A stretch of 28,796 nucleotides of DNA from Petrotoga sp. UBA5851 (lineage in GTDB: Bacteria > Thermotogota > Thermotogae > Petrotogales > Petrotogaceae): contig DJGH01000059.1 of NCBI GenBank assembly GCA_002431635.1, positions 41,061-69,856 on the forward strand, read 5' to 3'. Shown here piece by piece: positions 8,282 to 15,207 of the stretch. Under the pieces are notes generated by a model, which was not told where the DNA came from, ran no database searches, and was given only the letters and a program-made list of their open reading frames with translations. The position numbers and the translations under genes are program-made. The first letter of the stretch is position 1. Each line of letters opens with the position of its first letter.

Positions 8282-8362
8282 TTATTTCTTTTCTTTTTTC
8301 GGAGTTTCTTTCTTTTCTGGTTCCTTTTTAACTTCTTTTTTCACTTCTTTTTTTTCCGCCAT
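8282..8362 (-). CDS. Lys/Glu-rich 26-residue microprotein
   Basis: This small open frame encodes MAEKKEVKKEVKKE followed by PEKKETPKKEKK. Thirteen residues are Lys and seven are Glu; there is no aromatic residue or Cys. I do not recognise a family. It is supported as a real gene by three signals: a strong ribosome binding site (AGGGGGCGG, five bases before the ATG), a perfect consensus promoter upstream (8420-8448) and an intrinsic terminator directly downstream (8254-8272). The alternating Lys/Glu pattern is likely disordered or a single charged helix and might bind nucleic acid or ribosomes, or act as a charged chaperone-like peptide; this is speculation. The transcript could also function as a small RNA. 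Confidence 0.65.
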   Translation of the reverse strand: MAEKKEVKKEVKKEPEKKETPKKEKK

Positions 8363-8419
8363 TTATACCGCCCCCTTTTTTGAGCAATAATTATTCTGAC
8401 AGAATTTTTTTATAATAAA

Positions 8420-8448
8420 ATTATAGTACCTTTCTCCGGACATGTCAA
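8420..8448 (-). promoter_or_regulatory. Perfect sigma70-type promoter for the microprotein gene
   Basis: On the - strand the sequence reads TTGACA (complement of 8443-8448), a 17-base spacer, then TATAAT (complement of 8420-8425). Both hexamers and the spacing equal the consensus exactly. The -35 box lies 14 bases downstream of the end of the HD-GYP gene. The start of transcription is expected near 8413. Confidence 0.9.
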
Positions 8449-8461
8449 TACTAGAAAATTT

Positions 8462-10222
8462 TTATTCCCTGTACCGGTCATAGATTCTTCTTATACTATC
8501 CAAGCCGGTAGTAAACGCATGAACCACATCCGGGTCAAAGTGACTACCGGACTGCTCTATTATCATCCTTACCGAAAGATCAAAATCAAAAGCTTTTTTA
8601 TATGGGCGAGCACTGGTCAGAGCATCAAACACATCTGCCAAAGCTACTATTCTTCCGGCAAGAGGAATATCATGCCCGCTTAGCTTTCGCGGATACCCAC
8701 TCCCGTCCCATTTCTCATGATGCCCCCCGGCGATATCTATAGCAGTCTTCATAAAAGAAAAACCGGTCATGTTCTGTATCTTGCCGTCCATATCCTTAAG
8801 AATATTTTCTCCGAAAAGCACATGCTGCTTCATTATATCAAACTCTTCAGGAGTGAGTTTGCCAGGTTTAAGAAGTATATTGTCCGGTATGCCTATCTTT
8901 CCTATGTCATGAAGCGAGGCAAACCACAGTATCTCTCTGCGGAACTTTGGCGTAATCGTGGGAAATATTTTATACATCTGATTTGCAATAGTATATGAGT
9001 ACTGCGACACTCTTGATATATGAAAGCCTGTCTCATTATCTTTCTTTTCTACAAGTGAAACAAATGCCTGAGCACTTGTAGATACTATCTGCTGGGTTAT
9101 ATAAGAATAGAAAGTCGTCCCCTTAAGAATATTCATAACTCTTAGCATTATCTGGGAACATTCATTGGTATAAGCATCCTTGTTAACGCTGTTGACAAAA
9201 AGAAAGCCTACGACCTTATCGTTGGTTATTATCGGAACAGTCAGACTGGATCTGTATCCTTCCTGGAGAATGAGTTCTGTAGCTCTTGATTTATGAAAAT
9301 TTTTGTAGTAGTACTCCAAATCATTTATTATTCTTGGGGATCTATTTTCTACTATCCATTTAAGTGAAGTATCGTTTATGTTTTGAATAAATCCTGCGCC
9401 AAGTTTAAGATTTTCAGTATAAGAAGCCGCTGTCTCAGCCACCACATTTTCGACACTGTCGATAAATGCCACCCCCACTCTGTCACACTGGATATACTCT
9501 TTCAGAAAGGGCATAAGCTGAGGTACAAGATCTTCCAGAGTTCCGTAAACAGGCAGGCTTATTATCCTTTTTTCAAGCCCAAGTTCCTTTTCAATCGAAG
9601 AAACATTATCATAAAGCTCCTTTTCTTCAAGCCACCTTATTGGAATATTCTGAGAAGGTGCATTTAGCTTTATAAGGCCTAGAACCTTTTCGGACATATT
9701 CTTTACGTAATCGTTGTATGAAACAAATACCCTTTTTGCCTTCATTTCAAAAAACAGCCTTATTCCGCTTATTGCAAGCGCAATCAGAACACTTATGGTA
9801 AAAACAAACGTAAAACCTTTATTCACATAAAGATACGACTCATACATAGAATCTTTTGCTTTTCTTATTGCACGGTCCAGCCCGTCAATATCAAAAGAAC
9901 TGCGATTGAAAAAATATTCTATCTCATCCAAACTCACCGGTTCAGAAAGAGTATTGTTTATCTGTCCGACAGAAGAAAAGATGCTTTCAAGCTTCTTATA
10001 AATTTCGTCGGAAGAATTAACCGTAATTATATTATTTCCTTTTGCAAGATACCCTTCTTCAAGCATTTTTGAAAATTCATTCCCGATCCTATAATATACA
10101 TTCCCGATTTCCTTCATCTGAAAGTACTTATAAACAACGAGTATGATTACTATGCCGAAACATAAGAGCATTATCCTGGTAAAAAGAAAGTATCTGCTGA
10201 CAGATTTTATTATACTTTTCAT
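8462..10222 (-). CDS. Membrane GAF/HD-GYP cyclic-di-GMP phosphodiesterase
   Basis: A 586-residue signalling enzyme of the inner membrane. Two transmembrane helices (about 15-34 and 137-158) enclose a periplasmic sensor segment of about 100 residues. A GAF domain follows (about 225-370), then an HD-GYP domain (about 385-580). Catalytic motifs are intact: HDIGKIG (from His438), PGKLTPEEF, HHEKWDGSGYP (501-511, with the diagnostic GYP) and ALADVFDALTS. It should degrade cyclic di-GMP to pGpG or GMP. What the sensor and GAF domains bind is unknown. The ATG follows AAGGAGAG. It is divergent from arcA, with a 233-base shared control region. No diguanylate cyclase is nearby. Confidence 0.92.
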   Translation of the reverse strand: MKSIIKSVSRYFLFTRIMLLCFGIVIILVVYKYFQMKEIGNVYYRIGNEFSKMLEEGYLAKGNNIITVNSSDEIYKKLESIFSSVGQINNTLSEPVSLDEIEYFFNRSSFDIDGLDRAIRKAKDSMYESYLYVNKGFTFVFTISVLIALAISGIRLFFEMKAKRVFVSYNDYVKNMSEKVLGLIKLNAPSQNIPIRWLEEKELYDNVSSIEKELGLEKRIISLPVYGTLEDLVPQLMPFLKEYIQCDRVGVAFIDSVENVVAETAASYTENLKLGAGFIQNINDTSLKWIVENRSPRIINDLEYYYKNFHKSRATELILQEGYRSSLTVPIITNDKVVGFLFVNSVNKDAYTNECSQIMLRVMNILKGTTFYSYITQQIVSTSAQAFVSLVEKKDNETGFHISRVSQYSYTIANQMYKIFPTITPKFRREILWFASLHDIGKIGIPDNILLKPGKLTPEEFDIMKQHVLFGENILKDMDGKIQNMTGFSFMKTAIDIAGGHHEKWDGSGYPRKLSGHDIPLAGRIVALADVFDALTSARPYKKAFDFDLSVRMIIEQSGSHFDPDVVHAFTTGLDSIRRIYDRYRE

Positions 10223-10455
10223 TTTGCCTCTCTCCTTAGCATATTTATTATGACTATTAATTTTATCATAATTTTATTACCTTTGTTGCTTGCTGAAATT
10301 TTCATAAAAACATTATCTAATGAAATTTTTTTCATGTTAGTCATTCCATTCCGCCTATAACAATTATGAAATACACTTGTCATTATCCGGAAAATAAATT
10401 ATAATTATTTGGAGTAAAATATGTAATTGCCATATTAATGTGAGGGGGTCATACT
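10223..10455. promoter_or_regulatory. Shared control region between HD-GYP and arcA, with ARG-box-like palindromes
   Basis: Two related inverted repeats lie here: TGAAATTTTCA (10294-10304) and ATGAAATTTTTTTCAT (10320-10335). The inner 14 bases of the second match the ArgR/AhrC operator pattern TGAAT-WWWW-ATTCA at 12 of 14 positions. They sit 73 and 42 bases upstream of the arcA -35 box, where an activator or looping repressor could act. An extended -10 (TGA then TAAAAT, complement of 10260-10265) points toward the HD-GYP gene. Confidence 0.45.
10377..10405 (+). promoter_or_regulatory. Sigma70-type promoter of the arginine deiminase operon
   Basis: TTGTCA (10377-10382), a 17-base spacer and TATAAT (10400-10405) lie 51 bases before the arcA start. 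Eleven of twelve hexamer bases match the consensus. The word overlapping the -35 box also contains ATGAAATAC and TTGTCAT, a degenerate version of the palindromes upstream. Confidence 0.85.
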
Positions 10456-11673
10456 ATGAATCTGAATGTTTACTCTGAAATAGGAAACTTAAAAAAAGTA
10501 ATGCTCCACAGACCTTCCAAGGAACTTGAAAATCTAGCCCCTGAATACTTACAGGAATTACTATTTGACGATATACCTTACTTGGAAAAAGCGCAACAGG
10601 AACATGATGAGTTTGCATCAATCCTCCGGAATGAAGGGGTTGAAGTTGTTTATCTGCTAGATCTTCTGCAGCAGACCTTATCCTCATGGGAACTTAAATC
10701 TGAGTTTTTGCGAGAGTTCATTGACATGTCGGAAATAACCAATCCTTACATATCCCAGGCTTTATATGATTTTCTTGTTTCCATGGATACTAGGGCCATG
10801 ATTGAAAAGTTGGTCTGCGGTTTGAGAACTGAAGAACTCGGTCTGAAAAAAGACATCTTTTCCGTCCAGGTCAGAAAATCAAAGCTAAATCATCCCTTCT
10901 TTCTCGACCCGCTTGTTAACCTTTACTTCCAGCGAGATCCGGTTGCAGTCGTGGGAAGAGGTGCTACCATAAACAGGATGAATACTCCGGCAAGAAGACG
11001 TGAATCAATGTTTATGGAGTATGTGCTTAAATATCATCCGGATTTTTCACGTTCGCCGTTTTACTATTCAAAGGATATGCCTTACTCAATTGAAGGCGGA
11101 GATATCCTGGTTCTTAACCGTAATACGCTTGCGATAGGAATATCTCAGAGAACCGAACCTGAGGCACTTGAAATAATCGCAAAAAAAGTCTTTTATGAAT
11201 ACGGAGATGAGTTTGATACCATAATAGGTGTCCTTATACCGTCTTTAAGAGCTTTTATGCATCTTGATACCGTTTTCACTATGGTTGATTACGATAAGTT
11301 CGTCGTACACTCCAAGCTTGAAAAAAATATGAAGTTTTTTACTATACGCAAAAAAGAGAAGGATGAATTCGAAATAGCTGAAGAAACTGCACCTCTGAAC
11401 GTTGTACTGGAAAAATACCTTAAGATTAAAAAAGTCACCCTTATAAAATGCGGAGGCTCTGATGATATTGCTGCTTCAAGGGAACAATGGAATGACGGTT
11501 CAAACTGTCTTGCCATAAGACCTGGAGAGGTTGTAGTCTATGACCGTAACAGAATAACCAATGCCGAACTCAACAAATACGGGATAAAAACCCTTGAAAT
11601 TCCATCAAGTGAGCTTTCACGAGGAAGAGGCGGTCCAAGATGTATGAGTATGCCCCTTTTCAGGCAGGACTAA
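10456..11673 (+). CDS. arcA: Arginine deiminase
   Basis: A 405-residue cytoplasmic enzyme that hydrolyses arginine to citrulline and ammonia, the first step of the arginine deiminase pathway. The active-site set is complete: FQRDPVAVVG (Asp), EGGD at 213-216 (Glu213), HLD at 269-271 (His269) and Cys396 in GGPRCMSMPL at the C-terminus. The length is typical. A GAGGGGG ribosome binding site lies before the ATG. It is the first gene of a unit with tag, arcB and arcC. The following tag gene starts one base after its stop. Confidence 0.97.
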   Translation: MNLNVYSEIGNLKKVMLHRPSKELENLAPEYLQELLFDDIPYLEKAQQEHDEFASILRNEGVEVVYLLDLLQQTLSSWELKSEFLREFIDMSEITNPYISQALYDFLVSMDTRAMIEKLVCGLRTEELGLKKDIFSVQVRKSKLNHPFFLDPLVNLYFQRDPVAVVGRGATINRMNTPARRRESMFMEYVLKYHPDFSRSPFYYSKDMPYSIEGGDILVLNRNTLAIGISQRTEPEALEIIAKKVFYEYGDEFDTIIGVLIPSLRAFMHLDTVFTMVDYDKFVVHSKLEKNMKFFTIRKKEKDEFEIAEETAPLNVVLEKYLKIKKVTLIKCGGSDDIAASREQWNDGSNCLAIRPGEVVVYDRNRITNAELNKYGIKTLEIPSSELSRGRGGPRCMSMPLFRQD

Positions 11674-11674
11674 C

Positions 11675-12253
11675 ATGATAGCCGGTAAAAGATGTCCGTG
11701 GTCTGATTCTTCTGAGCTTTATAGAAATTATCATGATAAGGAGTGGGGAGTTCCCGTACATGATGAGAAGAAACATTTTGAATTTATCTTGCTTGAAAGC
11801 TCTCAGGCAGGACTGAGCTGGATAACCATCCTGAAAAAAAGAGATAACTATCGTACAGCATTTGATGACTTTGATTATGAAAAAATTGCTCTATACGATG
11901 AAACAAAAGTACTGCAGCTCATGGAAAATACCGGGATAATAAGAAACGAACGAAAAATACGGGCAAGCATAACCAATGCACAGGCTTTTGTAAGAATACA
12001 GAAAGAGTTTGGTTCTTTTGACAGATACATATGGGGTTTTGTAAATTTTAGGCCAGTTATAAACTATTTTGAAACACTTTCAGAAATTCCTGTAAAAACA
12101 GAGCTTTCGGACAAAATCAGTGCTGACATGAAAAAACGCGGCTTTACTTTCTTTGGCTCTGTGATATGTTATGCCCATATGCAGGCAATAGGAATAGTAA
12201 ATGACCATTTAACCTGCTGTTTCAGACATCAGGAACTTTGCTGCAAAATTTAA
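11675..12253 (+). CDS. tag: DNA-3-methyladenine glycosylase I
   Basis: A 192-residue base-excision repair enzyme that removes 3-methyladenine from DNA. Family marks are visible: CPW at the N-terminus, YHDKEWGVPVHD, LESSQAGLSWITIL, and the zinc-binding set Cys7, His20, His178 and Cys182, corresponding to E. coli Cys4, His17, His175 and Cys179. The helix-hairpin-helix region gives TGIIRNERKI. The length is normal. It starts one base after arcA and has no separate promoter, so it is translated with arcA. A repair gene inside an arginine catabolism operon is unusual; no functional link is known to me. Confidence 0.94.
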   Translation: MIAGKRCPWSDSSELYRNYHDKEWGVPVHDEKKHFEFILLESSQAGLSWITILKKRDNYRTAFDDFDYEKIALYDETKVLQLMENTGIIRNERKIRASITNAQAFVRIQKEFGSFDRYIWGFVNFRPVINYFETLSEIPVKTELSDKISADMKKRGFTFFGSVICYAHMQAIGIVNDHLTCCFRHQELCCKI

Positions 12254-12303
12254 TTTTTATATGGATGAGTGCATTTTAAAATACTATACAGGAGGAGAAG
12301 AAA

Positions 12304-13293
12304 ATGCCTATTAACCTCAAAGGAAGAAGTTTTTTGACTCTCAGGGATTTTACCACGGAAGAGATCATGTACATGCTTAACCTCGCAAAGGATCTTAAGG
12401 CAAAAAAAAGAATGGGTGTAAGGGGAGAGTCGCTGAAAGGAAAAAATATCGTCCTGATATTCGACAAAGCTTCCACTAGAACCAGAACAGCCTTCGAAGT
12501 GGCCACTTTTGATGAGGGCGGATGCGTTACCTTCCTTACCAACAGCCAGATGGGTAAAAAAGAATCAATAGAGGATACTGCAAAGGTTCTAGGAAGATCT
12601 TACGATGGAATCGAATACAGAGGTTTCTCACAAAAACTGGTAGAAGATCTTGCAAAGTTCTCCGGTGTTCCTGTATGGAACGGTCTGACCGACGAGGATC
12701 ATCCCACACAGGTTCTTGCAGACTTCCTCACCATGATGGAAAATATCTTCAAACCACTGAATAAAATGAAGCTTGCTTTCATAGGGGATACCAGAAACAA
12801 TATGAGCAATGCTCTTATGATAGGCGCTGCCAAACTTGGAATGCACTATGTGGCCGTAGGACCACAGGAACTTAAGCCAAATGAAGAGCTCATGTCTCAG
12901 ATGAAGGAAATAGCCAAACAAACCGGAGCAGTTATAGAGTACTCTTCCGACCTTAAAGCAGTCAAGGGCGCAGATGCCATATATACCGACGTATGGGTTT
13001 CCATGGGTGAAGAAGCCAAACTTGCCGAAAGAGTAAAGCTGCTTACACCCTACAAAGTAACCATGGATCTTCTCAAAATGACAGAGAACCAGGATGTAAT
13101 ATTCCTCCACTGTCTGCCTTCATTCCACGATTTTGAAACCGATGTGGCAAGAGATGCTAAAGAAAAGTATGGCTTTGATATAAGAGAAGTCGAAGATGAA
13201 GTTTTCAGAAGCAAGCATTCCAAAGTTTTCGATGAAGCAGAGAACAGAATGCATACAATAAAAGCCGTTATAATGGCAACTATTGTCGGCTAA
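12304..13293 (+). CDS. arcB: Ornithine carbamoyltransferase (catabolic type by context)
   Basis: A 329-residue enzyme. In this pathway it runs phosphorolysis of citrulline to ornithine and carbamoyl phosphate. The carbamoyl phosphate loop is STRTRT (57-62). The ornithine side has DVWVSMGEE and HCLPSFHD (from His269, with Cys270). The DHPTQVLADF motif is present. Sequence alone does not separate anabolic argF from catabolic arcB; placement between arcA and arcC favours arcB. The strong ribosome binding site AGGAGGAG lies directly upstream. The 50 bases after tag contain no terminator. Confidence 0.95.
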   Translation: MPINLKGRSFLTLRDFTTEEIMYMLNLAKDLKAKKRMGVRGESLKGKNIVLIFDKASTRTRTAFEVATFDEGGCVTFLTNSQMGKKESIEDTAKVLGRSYDGIEYRGFSQKLVEDLAKFSGVPVWNGLTDEDHPTQVLADFLTMMENIFKPLNKMKLAFIGDTRNNMSNALMIGAAKLGMHYVAVGPQELKPNEELMSQMKEIAKQTGAVIEYSSDLKAVKGADAIYTDVWVSMGEEAKLAERVKLLTPYKVTMDLLKMTENQDVIFLHCLPSFHDFETDVARDAKEKYGFDIREVEDEVFRSKHSKVFDEAENRMHTIKAVIMATIVG

Positions 13294-13316
13294 TAATCAA
13301 TAAGGCCCGGTGATAT

Positions 13317-14261
13317 ATGAATAAAAAATTAGCAGTTGTCGCAATAGGCGGAAACGCAGTCAACAGACCCGGTGAATCGCCTACGGCTGAAAACATGATA
13401 AAAGCCGTCAGAACCACGGCATCTTATCTGGCAGATATGATACAGATGGGATACTCTCTCATAGTTACCCACGGAAACGGTCCACAGGTAGGAAACATTC
13501 TTATACAGCAGGATCTGGCAAAGGATACCATCCCTCCTTTTCCTATGGACTTATGCGGCTCCATGACACAGGGTTACCTTGGATACATGATAGCTCAAGA
13601 GCTTCATAATGTATTCATTGAAAGAAAGATAAAAAAAGATGTATGCACCGTGGTTTCACAGGTGGTAGTTGACGAAAACGATGATGGCTTCAAAAACCCT
13701 TCAAAACCAGTCGGACCTTTTTACAGCGCCGAATATGCAGAAAAAATGCATAATGAAAAAGGCTGGACCGTAAAAGAAGACTCCGGAAGAGGATGGAGAA
13801 AGGTTGTACCTTCTCCCATTCCCCAGGACGTAATCGAGAAAGACACTATTAAAAGTCTTATAGAAAAAGATTATATCGTTGTGGCAGCAGGCGGAGGCGG
13901 AATACCTGTTGTAAGAAGAAACAACGGCATGCTTAAAGGCGTTGAAGCTGTAATAGACAAAGATAGGGCTTCTGCTCTGCTTGCAGGTATTATGGATGCC
14001 GATGAACTCATAATACTTACAGCTGTAGAAAAAGTATGCCTCAACTACAATAAACCCGATCAGAAAGAACTTGATACTATTACGCTTGCACAGGCACAAG
14101 AGTATATCGCACAGGGTCACTTTGCCAAAGGAAGCATGCTTCCAAAGATACAGGCTTGTGTCGATTTTGTCAGGAATACAGGTAAACCTGCACTGATTAC
14201 TGACATGGAAAAACTTAAAGATGCTTTGGCTGGAAAAACCGGAACTAAAATAACGAGATAA
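13317..14261 (+). CDS. arcC: Carbamate kinase
   Basis: A 314-residue kinase of the amino acid kinase fold that makes ATP from carbamoyl phosphate and ADP. It is the energy-yielding last step of the arginine deiminase pathway. Motifs: AIGGNAVNRPG at the N-terminus, THGNGPQVGN, PSPIPQDV, VAAGGGGIPV and IDKDRASALLA. The length matches the family. A weaker ribosome binding site (GGTGAT) precedes the ATG. It is the last gene of the unit, followed by a strong terminator. No arginine/ornithine antiporter gene (arcD) is present in the window. Confidence 0.96.
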   Translation: MNKKLAVVAIGGNAVNRPGESPTAENMIKAVRTTASYLADMIQMGYSLIVTHGNGPQVGNILIQQDLAKDTIPPFPMDLCGSMTQGYLGYMIAQELHNVFIERKIKKDVCTVVSQVVVDENDDGFKNPSKPVGPFYSAEYAEKMHNEKGWTVKEDSGRGWRKVVPSPIPQDVIEKDTIKSLIEKDYIVVAAGGGGIPVVRRNNGMLKGVEAVIDKDRASALLAGIMDADELIILTAVEKVCLNYNKPDQKELDTITLAQAQEYIAQGHFAKGSMLPKIQACVDFVRNTGKPALITDMEKLKDALAGKTGTKITR

Positions 14262-14267
14262 CCACAT

Positions 14268-14300
14268 CACAGGGATTGCTTAAGCGATCCCTGTGTTTTA
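14268..14300 (+). terminator. Terminator after arcC
   Basis: A 12-bp stem (14268-14279 with 14284-14295, one T-G wobble) around a TTAA loop is followed by TTTT. Confidence 0.88.
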
Positions 14301-14401
14301 AAAATTTTACGTAGCAACTGAAATTCTTTTTACATCAGTAAACTTTTATATAACCTTAAAGACGCATAGTTTTAAAACTAGTGGTTGATTTTTTATAATT
14401 G

Positions 14402-14448
14402 TGGTATAATAAATTTAGGTTAATACTTTAAGTGCTTAATAAGCACTT
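14402..14448 (+). promoter_or_regulatory. Promoter and leader hairpin of the C1 protease unit
   Basis: TGG directly precedes TATAAT (14405-14410), an extended -10. A TTGATT word 14 bases further upstream is too close to be an ideal -35 box. In the leader, AAGTGCTT (14430-14437) and AAGCACTT (14441-14448) form a perfect 8-bp hairpin with a 3-base loop, ending about ten bases before the GGGAGGGG ribosome binding site. It is not followed by a T run, so it is more likely an mRNA-stabilising or translational control structure than a terminator. The remaining bases from 14300 to 14400 hold nothing I can identify. Confidence 0.6.
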
Positions 14449-14468
14449 CTGATATAGGGAGGGGAAAT

Positions 14469-15176
14469 ATGAAAAAATTTTACGTCCTTCTTGTCTTCTT
14501 TGTTATTTTCTGCGCTTTTACCTTTTCTTTCGGTCAATGGACACCTTCTGAAAAAGAGATACCAGTACTTTACAATAAACTTTTCGGCGAGCTTAAAAAT
14601 GTGTATACCGAATCTTCCCAGAATGGTTATGCTTCAAAGGATTTTCTAGACGAGCTCCAGAAAGCTGTTTTCCGGCAGGTATCTTTTAATATGACAACCC
14701 CATCCCGTGAAGATATCGCTTCACAGGCTCTTTCAAGATACTCGGTTATTCTGCAGAGCATTGAAAAGGAAAAAGGTAAAAATTCCAATCTCTATATTTT
14801 ATGTTCTTATATATATCAAAAGTATCAGTCATATGGAGTTTTTGATTTAAAAAACCTTTCTTCTGAGCTTGAAAATAACTACCAGAGCATTTCAGAGTAT
14901 CAGAACGAAGGCAGTTCGACTCTATCTGTTCCAGACAGTCCGCTGATAAAACAAAAACCTACGGCTCCTGTATCACAGGATTATGTTTCTGTTTTTAAGA
15001 AGTTCATAACCAATATGAACGAGTACTCTTCTTCAAAGCTAAGTAATCAGACCATTTACAGCCAGTACCTCAGACAAATAGAGACTATTGTCCAAAAAGG
15101 CTGGACGGATAAAAGCGCTATTGTTTTTATACTTGAAAAATTAAGTTCACTTACAAGGGGATTCAAAATAGAGTAA
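14469..15176 (+). CDS. Exported protein of unknown function, first gene of the C1 protease unit
   Basis: A 235-residue protein I do not recognise. It has a clear signal peptide (MKKFYVLLVFFVIFCAFTFSFG) with no lipobox, so it is probably periplasmic or secreted. The mature part is mostly helical and polar, rich in Ser, Gln, Tyr and Lys. A Pro-containing linker at about 155-172 (VPDSPLIKQKPTAPVSQ) divides it into two helical regions. The start follows GGGAGGGG. It is the first gene of a unit with a lipoprotein and a C1 peptidase, in the same place that the PrcB-domain gene holds in the second unit. A role as protease partner or assembly factor is inferred only from this position. Confidence 0.75.
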   Translation: MKKFYVLLVFFVIFCAFTFSFGQWTPSEKEIPVLYNKLFGELKNVYTESSQNGYASKDFLDELQKAVFRQVSFNMTTPSREDIASQALSRYSVILQSIEKEKGKNSNLYILCSYIYQKYQSYGVFDLKNLSSELENNYQSISEYQNEGSSTLSVPDSPLIKQKPTAPVSQDYVSVFKKFITNMNEYSSSKLSNQTIYSQYLRQIETIVQKGWTDKSAIVFILEKLSSLTRGFKIE

Positions 15177-15207
15177 ATACTAATTCTCATTCACAGGAGG
15201 GATAACG

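Noticed and set aside
12628..13110. A 160-codon open frame on the - strand.
   Set aside because: It is opposite the ornithine carbamoyltransferase gene and shows shadow-frame composition (many Tyr, Cys, His).
13701..14270. A 189-codon open frame on the - strand.
   Set aside because: It lies wholly opposite the well-supported carbamate kinase gene, is rich in Cys, Tyr and Phe as expected for a shadow frame, and has no ribosome binding site.
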